24,202 bases of DNA from Chara braunii (GCA_003427395.1 BFEA01000003.1:5750039-5774240), one strand, 5' to 3'; numbered from the stretch's first letter, positions 8,823-17,356 are shown. The notes: generated by a model not told the origin, from the sequence alone. Program-made: numbers and translations.

Positions 8823-9132
8823 ACGTGTCGTAGGAACATTACGCGTTTTCACCTTCTTCAGACTGATGATGATTAACAGTTCAAGAACGATCGGAATGCA
8901 TTGACCTTTTTTTTTTTTTGGATCGACCATTTTGAATGAACCAAGGAACGGTGTTGGTTTTATTTTATTTTATTTTGCTCATTTATTTTTTCAGTTCATT
9001 GTTTTCAAATTTAGTTCTTTTTTTTTAATTTTTTCTCCGTTGATCCGCGCCCGGTTTAGTTCCGCCAGTCTTTTGACGAACCGGCATGGACTGTGCAGTT
9101 ACTGCACTGATAGAAAAGGACGGGGAAAGATT
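8823..9132. other. no gene recognised; A/T-rich stretch
   Basis: Poly-T runs (about 8909-8921 and 9018-9026), a TTTTA pentamer repeat at about 8958-8976, and a near-palindrome GTGCAGTTACTGCAC at about 9091-9105. No protein or RNA gene can be supported. Confidence 0.45.
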
Positions 9133-9168
9133 TTGTGTTTGTGTTTGTGTGTGTGTGTGTGTGTGTGT

Positions 9169-9239
<71 letters not shown>
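9133..9239. repeat. compound (GT)n(GA)n microsatellite
   Basis: GT repeats with a TTCG interruption pass into GA repeats at 9203, followed by an imperfect GGA run and a TAATG pentamer repeat (about 9256-9273). Confidence 0.93.
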
Positions 9240-9243
<4 letters not shown>

Positions 9244-9399
9244 AGGAGGAGGAGGTAATGTATAATGTATAATGTACGTGTACAAAAAAGTAGATGCTCG
9301 AGTTGAACTCAACGTAGACACAACTGTTCGTTTTTGGGAATGACTGAGGCAATTGCGTACTGGGAACATGATGGGAGTAGTACTGATACCTGTCTTCTC

Positions 9400-9789
9400 T
9401 TCTTTTCTGCTCCCCGTACTCTTTTCTTCACTATTAAAACTTGATTGTCGTTTTCTCGCTTTTTCTGCCTCCTCTTTCGTTTTATATTTCCTTCAGCCAG
9501 CCGCGTGCCGCTGTCCTCTCCCTTCTTTCTCCCTCCTTTTCCCTCCCCCGTCTGGTCTTTTCCTGTCCTCTCTCCTTCTCTTCCCTCTCACCCGGTCCTT
9601 TGTTTTCTCCTGCCGTTATTTCTTCCTTCCATCTCCCGTTTCCCCTCCATATGTCTCCCCCACCCTAATGTAAATATGAAAAAGATACTATATGCTCCCC
9701 ACCGTCTGCCCCTACTATCTTCTCTCATGCTCTCTACCCATGTGTTTCTTCATTCGCTTCTGCTCTCCCTCTCTCTCGCTCTCTCTCAG

Positions 9790-9870
<81 letters not shown>

Positions 9871-10017
9871 CTCTGGCTCTCTCTCTCTCTCTCTGCCTCT
9901 GGCTCTCTCTCTCTCTCTGCCTCTGGCTCTCTCTCTCTCTCAGCCTCTGGCTCTATCTCTGTCTCCCCGTCACCCTCTCTGTCTCTCTGGCTCTCTCTCT
10001 CTGCCTCTGGCTCTATC

Positions 10018-10050
<33 letters not shown>

Positions 10051-10250
10051 TTGTCTGTTTGTCTGTCTCTCTCTCCCTCCCCCCCTGTATTTTATATCCC
10101 AAATTTCTACTCTTTCTCTTTCCTCTCCCTTCTCTCCCTTCTTCCCCTTCTCTCTCTTTCTTCTCCCCTTCTCTTTGCGCTTCTCCTTTCGTCCTTGCTC
10201 TCTTTCGTTCTCCCCTCTCTCTCCCTCTTCTTTTCTCTCTCCCGTTGATC
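9400..10250. repeat. ~850 bp polypyrimidine domain with nested CT-derived repeats
   Basis: The + strand is almost entirely C and T. Within it are a pure (CT)n at 9793-9866, then a CTCTGCCTCTGG variant array at about 9867-10017, then a (TGTC)n/(TGTT)n block at about 10018-10068, then irregular CT-rich sequence. The long open frames here are products of low complexity, not genes. Confidence 0.9.
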
Positions 10251-10700
10251 CACCTGTTGGTCATTCTTCCGAGTGGCGGGGACCTTGTGTGATCGCCTCT
10301 CACTCGTCCTCTCTGCCGTGGTATTCAATTTGAAGTATTCAAGTTGGTGACTTGCATTAGGGGTTTTGACTATGATCTCGGTGTTGCCGTTATGGATTCG
10401 TTATACTCACATTGGGACTGGGACTTTCCCAGAGACGAATCTAGCCTTTAATCCGACCGGATACGTCGAGGAAACTGCTAATGTCTGGCAGTGGTAGTGG
10501 ACTGTTGGTGAAAGCGGAGGAGTGCAAAGAGCAGGACAGGAAGGAGAGCAAGTCGCTGCTGCTGCTGCTGATGATGATGATGACGAGGTGCCACGTGTAA
10601 CGGACACCAGTTTTTTTTTTTTTTTTTTAAACAAGAAGCACAGACTTTTGTGAATAATTGAAATGGATGTCTTTTGCTTTTATTTAGCACAAAAATTGCA
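10251..10700. other. no gene recognised
   Basis: Mixed sequence with a CTG/ATG trinucleotide run (about 10555-10582) and a poly-T run (about 10611-10628). No recognisable protein or RNA gene. Confidence 0.4.
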
Positions 10701-10718
10701 AACAGTAGACATGGCAAT

Positions 10719-10845
10719 GGGCCTCGCCGCACTACTCTCGACATGCACAAAAGACAAAAAAATATGGCAATGTATCTGTCCAGGTCTTAGCGGAGGGTTC
10801 AGTCTCTTTTTTTTTGCAAATTTCGAGAGTAGCGGAGTGAGGCCC
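10719..10845 (+). mobile_element. 127 bp MITE-like element with terminal inverted repeats, copy 1
   Basis: The ends GGGCCTC...CTACTCTCG and CGAGAGTAG...GAGGCCC form a roughly 22 bp imperfect terminal inverted repeat. The interior (AAAAGACAAAAAAA, then GGCAATGTATCT, then TTCAGTCTC) is found in reverse orientation at 12106-12230. Size, inverted ends and a second local copy support a non-autonomous DNA element. No clear target-site duplication was found, and the family is not recognised. Confidence 0.7.
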
Positions 10846-11280
10846 AGTATCAGAAATTGGAGAAACGGATCGCTCTGAAAGAATGGAAGAGTATGAATGA
10901 TGCGAAGACAAACAATGCGAAAATCAGAAAGAACCAAAATAATAATAATAATAAAAAAAATCAGAAAGAACTCCCTTCTTCTCCTTCTTCTTCTTTCCCT
11001 TCCCCCCCCACCCCCCCCTTCCCCTCCTAACAACTAGATCACTTCGGTCTTGGGGTACTTACACAGTAATCTGTAGGCGCGAAGCTGGATATATGCTGGG
11101 AACTCCGCCGAGTATCCGACCAAATGACCAAATGACAAATGTGTCGGTGCGGACAATCAGCAGGGAAGTCATGTGTTGATACATGCGCTGCGCCCCTCAA
11201 CGACTACACGCCAGACATCGCTGCTTGGGATGATGATATAGTCTGAATTACAATCATAAGTCTGAGGGCCCTGAGGCGGG
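10846..11280. other. no gene recognised; C-rich run
   Basis: Contains an AAT repeat (about 10938-10952) and, near 11001-11026, two runs of eight C followed by CCCC and TCC, which is G-quadruplex/i-motif capable on the minus/plus strand. The rest is unrecognised. Confidence 0.4.
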
Positions 11281-11900
11281 GGTCCTCACAATTCAACCTG
11301 GAATACTGACAGCCTCCGCCGCGGCTTAAGAAAGAACATATTATAATTTCCTGCTTTTCTAAAACAGAAGCGGGCCAGAATCTGTCTAGCCTGGGTAGCT
11401 GTCTTCTGGCTGCATCTGGTTCGAAAGTGGCTCAGGTGCATTGGACACCCCCATCTTTCATTCCAGACACCCCCAGACTCAAAATAATTAAAGGACACAA
11501 ACAGAGAGAAAAAAAATTAAAAAAAATTAAAAAAATTAAAAAAAAAATTAAAGGGCAGGAGTCGGTCCATCTCCTCTCAACGCGGAACAACATGAACTTG
11601 GGGCAGCGGATATGAACTTCGCAAACTCAGAACCGACTTTTTTTCTTTTTTTTTCTTTTTTTTCTTTTTTTTTCAACTCAGAACCAACTCTGCAGTGTAA
11701 AATTTGAAGTTTTCTGGAGTTCGAACTTTTGGAAAGGGTTTCCAACTCTTAAAAAAAAAAAAAAAGAGAAAAAAAAGAAAAAAAAAAGAAAGGGTTTCCA
11801 ACTCTTGAGAAAACATAATCTACTGCCTCCCTTTCCGGTGGAATTTGTAATCTATCCTGCAGTTCAGATTGGAGTCGTGAAGTGATCTTCCTCTTGCTGT
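11281..11900. other. no gene recognised; A/T homopolymer tracts with flanking direct repeats
   Basis: Holds (A7-9)TT tandem units at about 11507-11551 and T8C units at about 11638-11673. The T8C units are flanked by AACTCAGAACCGACT and AACTCAGAACCAACT. An A-rich tract (about 11751-11789) is flanked on both sides by GAAAGGGTTTCCAACTCTT. These are repeat copies around homopolymer, not coding DNA. Confidence 0.55.
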
Positions 11901-11985
11901 CTTTTGTATTCTTCTTCTTCATCTTCTTCTTCTTTTTTTTCTTCTTCCTTGTCTTCTTCTTCTTCTTCTTCTTCTTCTTCGCCGT
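11901..11985. repeat. (CTT)n / T-rich microsatellite
   Basis: Imperfect TTC/CTT trinucleotide repeat. Frames through it give only poly-Ser, poly-Phe or poly-Lys/Glu. Confidence 0.9.
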
Positions 11986-12105
11986 CTTCTTCATGTTCAT
12001 CTTGTCTTCCTCTTGCGCTCTGTCTTGCCGTCCGCCTCCTCTGTCTGAGGTCAGCGCAAAGTTGCATCCCTGGAGTCAGAGCACGCGGGGAGGTTTGTAG
12101 GTAAG

Positions 12106-12230
12106 GGGCCTCACGGCACACTACTCTCGGAATGTGGAAAACGAGACTGAATCTTCCGCTAGATTATGGAAAGATACATTGCCATCTTTTTTTGTCTTTT
12201 CTGCATGTGCAGAGTAGTGCAGCGAGGTCC
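12106..12230 (-). mobile_element. MITE-like element, copy 2 in inverted orientation
   Basis: Starts GGGGCCTCACGGCACACTAC and ends GTGCAGCGAGGTCC. Its reverse complement matches copy 1 at 10719-10845 along the whole length, with substitutions and small length differences. Terminal inverted repeats are again present but diverged, so the two copies are old. They face each other across about 1.3 kb. Confidence 0.7.
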
Positions 12231-12352
12231 AAGTGCTTTTCACTCTGGTCTTTAGTGCAAGGTGCTTTTTCTGTCAGGATGTGTTTGTGTTTCTCTGTTT
12301 TTCATCACCCAGTCCAGGGTTGACCTCATCTTCCGTATCTCTCTCTCTTCCT

Positions 12353-12410
<58 letters not shown>
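12353..12410. repeat. compound (CT)n(TG)n microsatellite
   Basis: CT repeats at 12353-12379 switch to TG repeats up to 12410, the same CT/TG architecture (in other orders) seen at 7837 and 9133. Confidence 0.93.
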
Positions 12411-12411
<1 letters not shown>

Positions 12412-12905
12412 CATTCTGAGCCACACGGGCCCCAGTTAGGTCCCGGCTCCAGGTAGGCAGGGTAGGCCTAAGGGAACGACGGTTCAGATGAGGCCCAGGT
12501 GGGCCAGGGGTAGAGGCTCAGGCCAACGGCCACAAGGCCGGTACCGGTCCAGCATAGGACCTACCGGCAGCGCAGTTTCAGAGGCTGCCGCGTTTAGGCT
12601 CCAAGTCCAGTTTAGAATCTGGACCGTTGATCAGATCAACGGTCTGATCAACGGTCCAGGCCGGTAGGTACCAACAGGTAGGAGGCCGGCCCAGCACTAC
12701 GAAAGGCTGGGCACCAGCCTCAGTTGGGAGGTTAGTGAGGTAGGACGTTAGTCTTCAGGATTAGCGCAACACTGCAGCGTTAGCAGGATTAGCGCAGCGC
12801 GAGCAGCGTTAGCCTGAGCAGCGAGGAGAAGGCGAGCGCAGCGGCGAGAAGGACGCAGCGCAGCGGCCCTGCCGCGCCATAGCTACCAGCTCAGGTACCG
12901 GGGAG
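12411..12905. other. GC-rich non-coding stretch with internal repeats
   Basis: No protein is supported. It contains an ACCGGT at 12543 and several CCGGTA/GGTACC motifs. At about 12755-12830 there is a degenerate series of GCAGCGTTAGC and GGATTAGCGCA units. A hairpin at 12620-12658 is listed separately. It could be an LTR or a promoter-type region. Confidence 0.4.
12620..12658. repeat. perfect 15 bp-stem hairpin
   Basis: TGGACCGTTGATCAG (12620-12634) is exactly complementary to CTGATCAACGGTCCA (12644-12658), with a 9-nt loop. The loop plus right arm also contains a direct repeat of GATCAACGGTC. This could be a dyad protein-binding site or a small foldback. Confidence 0.85.
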
Positions 12906-13570
12906 GAAGGCCTTGCCTTCTCTCCCTCTGTTCCTCAGCCCCTTCTCTCCCTCTCCCTCTCTCTCTCTCTCTCCCTCTCTCTCTCGCCTCCTACCTTCTC
13001 AGTCTAAATCTACTCCTGGGTTCTCCTACGAGGCTACTATTAGTATGAAGGATGGTTACGAGTTCTGATGACATTGGAGACAGCGACATTGGGACTACAG
13101 GTTGAGGACTACTAGTGGGATCTGACTCCATCTTCCTCTGGAGATGTACTTGACATTGTGAGATCGATATCTGAGACATTGTGAGACACTGCGTTCGCGA
13201 CATTTTGGATTTTTGCTACCTTCGACATTTCAAGACACCATCTTTGGAAACACTGAGTTGACGTCATCTTCCCCTCTCCTCCTCCCTTCGTCTCTCTCCT
13301 CTCTCCCTTCGTCCGTGGATGATCTCAGACCCTAGCCTTTCGTCTATGCCCAAGGCCAGGGTTTTCACACCCCTGATGTATGATTGAGAGTGTTCGTTTG
13401 CAGTCTGAGTCACTCTGTATTATCTGGTCGGTTCTGGGAATCTGCGCCATACTTATGACTGTGTTTCACGAGTATGCAACACTCTCTCTCTCTCGTATAG
13501 GCGAGTTCTTTACATTCTGCCCTCCAATTGCAGGTTTTGCTACTTTCCGGGTATGTGGTCCGGATGTCCC

Positions 13571-13603
<33 letters not shown>

Positions 13604-13800
13604 AAGTATGCGACATCAGGGTTTCTCCTTTTTTCATTGAGTGGACATCAGGTTCACCCTGGAGTGGACGATGAGAAACGGAGAAAATCCCGGATGTTCG
13701 ACTGTGCCGCGCCCTCCAGGCCATCCGTGTTGTGCATACACACGGACAACATGGGCGGGTGTCTGGCAGCATATGTGGTCTAGGAAGTAATATGCGCAAG
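12906..13800. other. no gene recognised; CT-rich and GACATTG-rich sequence
   Basis: CT-rich sequence at about 12918-12990 and 13270-13315. Between about 13070 and 13235 the motif GACATT recurs six times, including two GACATTGTGAGA copies. A (GA)n tract lies at about 13570-13590. No domain-bearing frame is seen. Confidence 0.4.
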
Positions 13801-14530
13801 TTGTTCTGTCTGTGTGCTGCAGTGCCTAGCGGCGCCTTGATGTGCTCCCTATTTCCAAGGCATGACTGTGCTCTGCCTATTCCCAAGGCATGACTGTGTT
13901 TCTTCTGCCCAAGGAAAGACGGTGTGCTGCAACAGAGCAAGCTACCAGGATGTGGTGCTCTTGGCCAAGCCAAGACGGTGCGCTTCAGCACAGCAATCCA
14001 CCTTACTGTGTGGACTCTGCCCAAGGCAAAAAAATTGTGTTGCAACACAGGCAGGCACCTTGATGTGCTTCTTGGGGCTATAAGACGAGACGGTGTGCTG
14101 GTGCATGCCTATGTCCGTTGCCGTGTCGACTCTCTCCAAGGCGAAATAGTGTGCCGCAGCACAGCAACACACCTTGGTGTGCTGCTTTTGGCCGCGCCAG
14201 GACAAGACGGTGTGCTGCTTTTGGCCGGCAGGACAAGACAGTGTGCTGCTTTTGGCCGCCAGGACAAGACGGTGTGCTGCAGCACATGAATGCAGCTTGC
14301 TGTGTAGATTCTACCCAAGGCAAAAGAGCAGGCTGCAGCACAGCAGCACTTCTTGGAGTGCTGCGTCTCTACCGGAGGCAAGACATTGCGCTCTTCTGCA
14401 TGAGGTAAGACGGTGAGCTGTTTCTGCCAAGAGCAAGGTGAGCTTCTCTTTGCTAATGGCATTGCGTCAAGGTGAGATTGCATGCTGTTTTTGCACTCCA
14501 CCCGATTTAAAGCCTGTGTGCTGCTTCGCC
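13800..14530. repeat. degenerate minisatellite built on CAAGGCAAGACGGTGTGCTG
   Basis: A motif close to CCAAGGCAAGACGGTGTGCTG followed by CAGCACAGCA and an ACCTTGxTGTGCTGC segment recurs at irregular 50-70 bp spacing. Clear instances begin near 13857, 13889, 13910, 13965, 14020, 14089, 14138, 14205, 14267, 14316 and 14375. Copies are diverged, with one homogeneous sub-array at 14200-14292. Frames across it are short and inconsistent, so it is taken as non-coding. Confidence 0.75.
14200..14292. repeat. 31 bp tandem repeat, three near-identical copies
   Basis: Copies start at 14200, 14231 and 14262, each GGACAAGAC(G/A)GTGTGCTGC followed in the first two by TTTTGGCCG(G/C)CA. The third switches after GTGTGCTGC into the surrounding AGCACA unit. 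This is recent local amplification inside the older minisatellite. Confidence 0.9.
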
Positions 14531-14823
14531 GGAAGTTTTGCCGTCTTGAAATCAGAAATCTCATCTTGTTCTTTTTTTTCCCTTGTTCTTTCCCCCCCAG
14601 CCCCTTTTAAACTGGTACTCAAGGTACAGCATTGTGCTGTGTGTTTTACGGAAAAAAAAAAGCAAAAGTGCGTATCCGTGAACCGAAAGGTGGACGACCT
14701 AGGTTGCAGGGTCTCCCATTGCACTTTGGGACTCGCCTGGTCTAAGTCGTGCCCATAGTGGTATTACTACGGCATTATTTGTGGTATAGGGTGCACGTGT
14801 TCGCACGGAAAAAACAAACAGTG
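14531..14823. other. no gene recognised; partial, diverged copy of the adjacent repeat unit
   Basis: Together with 14417-14530 this resembles the following 328 bp repeat unit in order (CTGTTTCTGCC, TTCTCTTTGC, GTGAGATTGC, a CTTGAAATC-like segment). It is much diverged and broken by poly-T, poly-C and poly-A runs. Confidence 0.45.
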
Positions 14824-15493
14824 TGCTGTTTCTGCCGAGGACGAGGTGCACTTTCTCTTTGCCTGCCTGCAGTGGGATCGAGTGAGATTGCGAGCTGTTT
14901 CGACCCAAGGAAAGACTCTTGTTTTGCCCAGAGTTCTTTCCACTTGAAATTTCCTCTCTTTTTAAGAACCACCAGTACCTCCACGTTTTTAGGCCGTTAA
15001 TGCGATGGATGAATCGGTGCCCCGCGCGGGTCCATATGCATTTGCATCAGAGCCTCCCAAGAGGGGGCCTAAGACCCCCTGGTTCACACGAGCCTAACGG
15101 CGAAAATATAATTTGAGAGAAGAATATAAGGGCACGCTCACTCGATCCCCTTGCTGTTTCTGGCGAGGACGAGGTGCGCTTTCTCTTTGCCTGCCTGGAG
15201 TGGGATCGAGTGAGATTGCGAGCTGTTTCGACCCAAGGAAAGACTGTGTTGTTTCGCCTGAAGTTCTTTCCACTTGAAATCTCATCTCTTTTTAAGAACC
15301 ACCAGTACCTCCACGTTTTTAGGCCGTTAACGCGATGGCCGAATCAGTGCCCCGGGCGGGTCCATATGCATTTGCATCAGAGCCTCCCCAGAGGGGGGCT
15401 AAGACCCCCTGGGGTACTGGTGGGCAACCACCTGTTCACGCGAGGCTAACGGCGAAAAAATAATTTGAGAGAAGAATATAAGGGCACACTCAC
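14824..15493. repeat. tandem duplication of a ~330-350 bp unit
   Basis: Unit 1 (14824-15141) and unit 2 (15152-15493) align along their whole length at high identity. They share GACGAGGTGC, GGGATCGAGTGAGATTGCGA, ACCACCAGTACCTCCACG, CATATGCATTTGCATCAGAG and GAGAGAAGAATATAAGGGCA. Unit 2 carries about 21 extra bases (about 15413-15433) that complete a terminal inverted repeat, so unit 1 more likely suffered a deletion. A CCCAAGGAAAGACT segment links this unit to the minisatellite upstream. Confidence 0.9.
15299..15423. mobile_element. 125 bp MITE-like element with ACCAGTACC ends
   Basis: CCACCAGTACC at 15299-15309 is exactly inverted as GGTACTGGTGG at 15413-15423. The same end sequence bounds the element at 18550-18723. 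The unit-1 copy of the tandem duplication keeps only the left end (about 14969-14979). No target-site duplication is obvious. Confidence 0.55.
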
Positions 15494-15495
15494 AC

Positions 15496-15600
15496 GGCCC
15501 TCGAAATCGCACAATCCCGAAATGAGTGGCCAGATCTAGTCCTTCCTTTACAAGGACTCGATCTGGCCGCTCATTTTGTGATTTTGTGAGTTAGAGGGCC
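15496..15600. repeat. long hairpin, 49 nt arms, 7 nt loop
   Basis: Left arm 15496-15544 (GGCCCTCG...AGTCCTT) pairs with right arm 15552-15600 (AAGGACTCG...AGAGGGCC) with about nine mismatches. Weaker pairing (ACTCACA with TGTGAGT) extends a further ~12 nt outward. It could be a foldback element or a small-RNA precursor. It begins exactly where the preceding tandem repeat ends. Confidence 0.8.
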
Positions 15601-15746
15601 TATTGTGAGTATGATCTGAGTGTAGTGAACAAAAAAAAAAAGGTAAACAAAGGTACCTTGCAAGGCTCGTGAGCCGGCAACTGCACCTTTTCGAAGTGGC
15701 CTTCAGGCACGGGCGCTGCTCGTACTGTGTATATACCAGTAAGGGC

Positions 15747-15862
15747 ACTACCGTCTTCACACCCGAATAGAACACCTGGTCATTATCGGTGCATCTGGAC
15801 TGAAAGTTGGGCCAAATGCAGCTATGAATGACCAGGCGTTCTATTCGGGTGAAGACGGTAGT
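15747..15862. repeat. 116 nt near-perfect hairpin, precursor-like
   Basis: Left arm 15747-15786 (ACTACCGTCTTCAC...CTGGTCATTAT) pairs with right arm 15824-15862 (ATGAATGACCAGGC...GACGGTAGT). Differences are one 2-nt bulge, one G:U-compatible substitution and a terminal mismatch. The loop is 37 nt. Arm length, near-perfect pairing and loop size resemble a young plant miRNA locus or a foldback MITE. An ACTGGTGGTTTAAA half-site just outside (about 15877-15890) matches the MITE end at 18707. Confidence 0.8.
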
Positions 15863-15899
15863 TAGCCTCTTGTGAACTGGTGGTTTAAATTGCATCTTG

Positions 15900-16440
15900 G
15901 TCTCTAGAAGACCCCAATATTGCAGGTCTGGTCATATACTGCGGAGACTCTGTCTTCATTGGCGTGAAGCAATATTTGCAGGCAACCAGGGCTAGCCTCC
16001 CACATAATTTGACATTGGAAGAGTCCTACTTATTGGCACCCTCACCATGTGAAGGGAAGAGTTAAGACCAACAGTTCTTGTTACTTACTATTATTTATTG
16101 TGGTTTCAATTAACACAATTGCGATGTCGACTCGTCACATCCTGGAGCTGGAGGAAACGTAACCTTCTTTCCTCTACGGAAACTTAAGAGGTAATAAACG
16201 AGCTCAAAGGCATAAATTACAAGGTCAAGTTAACGCGGTGGGAAGAGCGGCCAAGAGACTATTCTGAAGTTAAATGTGCTTGCTTCTTTTATATCAACAC
16301 AAGTGGACCCTGCAGGCTACGCCTGCGAAAAAATCCCCACCCCCCCAAAAAAAACGCAAAAAAAAAAAGAGAACGATGATGCCAGAACATGGAAATATAC
16401 AGCAGTACCTTCTATCTTTTGTGTATATATAGTGAGCAGT
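15900..16440. other. no gene recognised
   Basis: A/T-leaning sequence without a coding frame. A 20-mer, CACCCTCACCATGTGAAGGG (16037-16056), recurs exactly at 19006-19025, which suggests a shared dispersed repeat. C and A homopolymer runs lie at about 16340-16370. Confidence 0.4.
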
Positions 16441-16447
16441 GCCGCGA

Positions 16448-16501
16448 GGAACGGTACAGAGAAGATTAGCATGGAATTTAAAAAAAAAGCAAAAAAAAAG
16501 C
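16448..16501 (+). pseudogene. U6 snRNA fragment with A-rich tail
   Basis: Positions 16448-16474 match, with one substitution (GGAACGG for GGAACGA), the universally conserved core of U6 spliceosomal RNA, including the ACAGAGA box that pairs with 5' splice sites and the following GATTAGCATGG. The U6 5' stem-loop and everything after GCATGG are absent. They are replaced downstream by A-rich sequence (AATTTAAAAAAAAAGC then another A run). This looks like a truncated retrocopy rather than a gene. A TATATATA at 16427-16434 lies too close for a normal U6 promoter geometry. Confidence 0.75.
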
Positions 16502-16776
16502 ATCAGGGCCGCAGCCAGACCAAGGGCCTCGCTTCAATTCTGTCCAAATGTGCAAAATGAGAATGAATGTTGTCTTTTGTGCAAGTGGAACGATGGCGCT
16601 TTCGTTCGGTCATACACCCGGTCCTAACACTCCATCTCTTCGATCTTCGATCCCCCTCCCCCCGCCCTACCTGGATGGCGCTTCCCTTCGATGATTCCCC
16701 TGATCCTGACACCTCATCTCTTCCATCGCCTACCCCCTTGCCCCGCCCACCCTCTCGTCATCTCGATCCCGCTCTC

Positions 16777-16811
<35 letters not shown>

Positions 16812-16908
16812 CCTCGCTGCTGCCTAGATGGCGCTTCCCTTTGGTGGTAACCCCCGGTCCTGACAACCCATCTCGTCCATCGCCTAACCCCCTCCCTCCT
16901 GACCTCTC

Positions 16909-16962
<54 letters not shown>

Positions 16963-16966
<4 letters not shown>

Positions 16967-16983
16967 GTGCGCGCGTGCGCGCG
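16963..16983. other. alternating purine-pyrimidine CG/TG tract
   Basis: A 21 bp run of CGCG and TGCG directly after a CT tract. It is a classic left-handed (Z) DNA-prone composition. Confidence 0.7.
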
Positions 16984-17181
16984 CCTCCGAACACCTTCCA
17001 TTCTGACCGCAATCCTGTCTGCTTTCTACCCCCTTCCACGGGCCCGCCTCCATTTTGCCATCTCTTGCTGACGCTTCCCGCTTCCTCCCATCTGTCGTAC
17101 TCTCCCCCATCTTTTCCATCGACTAACCCCCTCCGCCCCGCCCTCACATCATCTCGATTCCAATCTCCCACTTCCACCACT

Positions 17182-17183
<2 letters not shown>

Positions 17184-17267
<84 letters not shown>

Positions 17268-17268
17268 N

Positions 17269-17354
<86 letters not shown>
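17184..17354. repeat. long (CT)n microsatellite with unresolved base
   Basis: At least 170 bp of CT repeats with one N at 17268. As with 7878, the N likely marks a collapsed or closed gap, so the true length may differ. Confidence 0.95.

Positions 17355-17356
<2 letters not shown>

Noticed and set aside
9445-10333. Several long overlapping + strand frames rich in Ser and Leu
   Set aside because: They run through CT repeats in all three frames and have no domain; open only because the repeat lacks stop codons.
11415-11430. GGTTCGAAA as a tRNA T-loop
   Set aside because: No matching acceptor, D or anticodon arms around it.
13800-14530. CRISPR-like array in the 30-60 bp repeats
   Set aside because: Repeats are degenerate, irregularly spaced and contiguous with no unique spacers, and the context is eukaryotic.
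15548-15895. 115-codon minus-strand frame
   Set aside because: It spans both inverted-repeat hairpins, which explains the frame better than a protein; no motif recognised.
16427-16474. Functional U6 gene with TATA box
   Set aside because: The TATA-like run is too close to the conserved core, the 5' stem-loop is missing, and the RNA stops after GCATGG.
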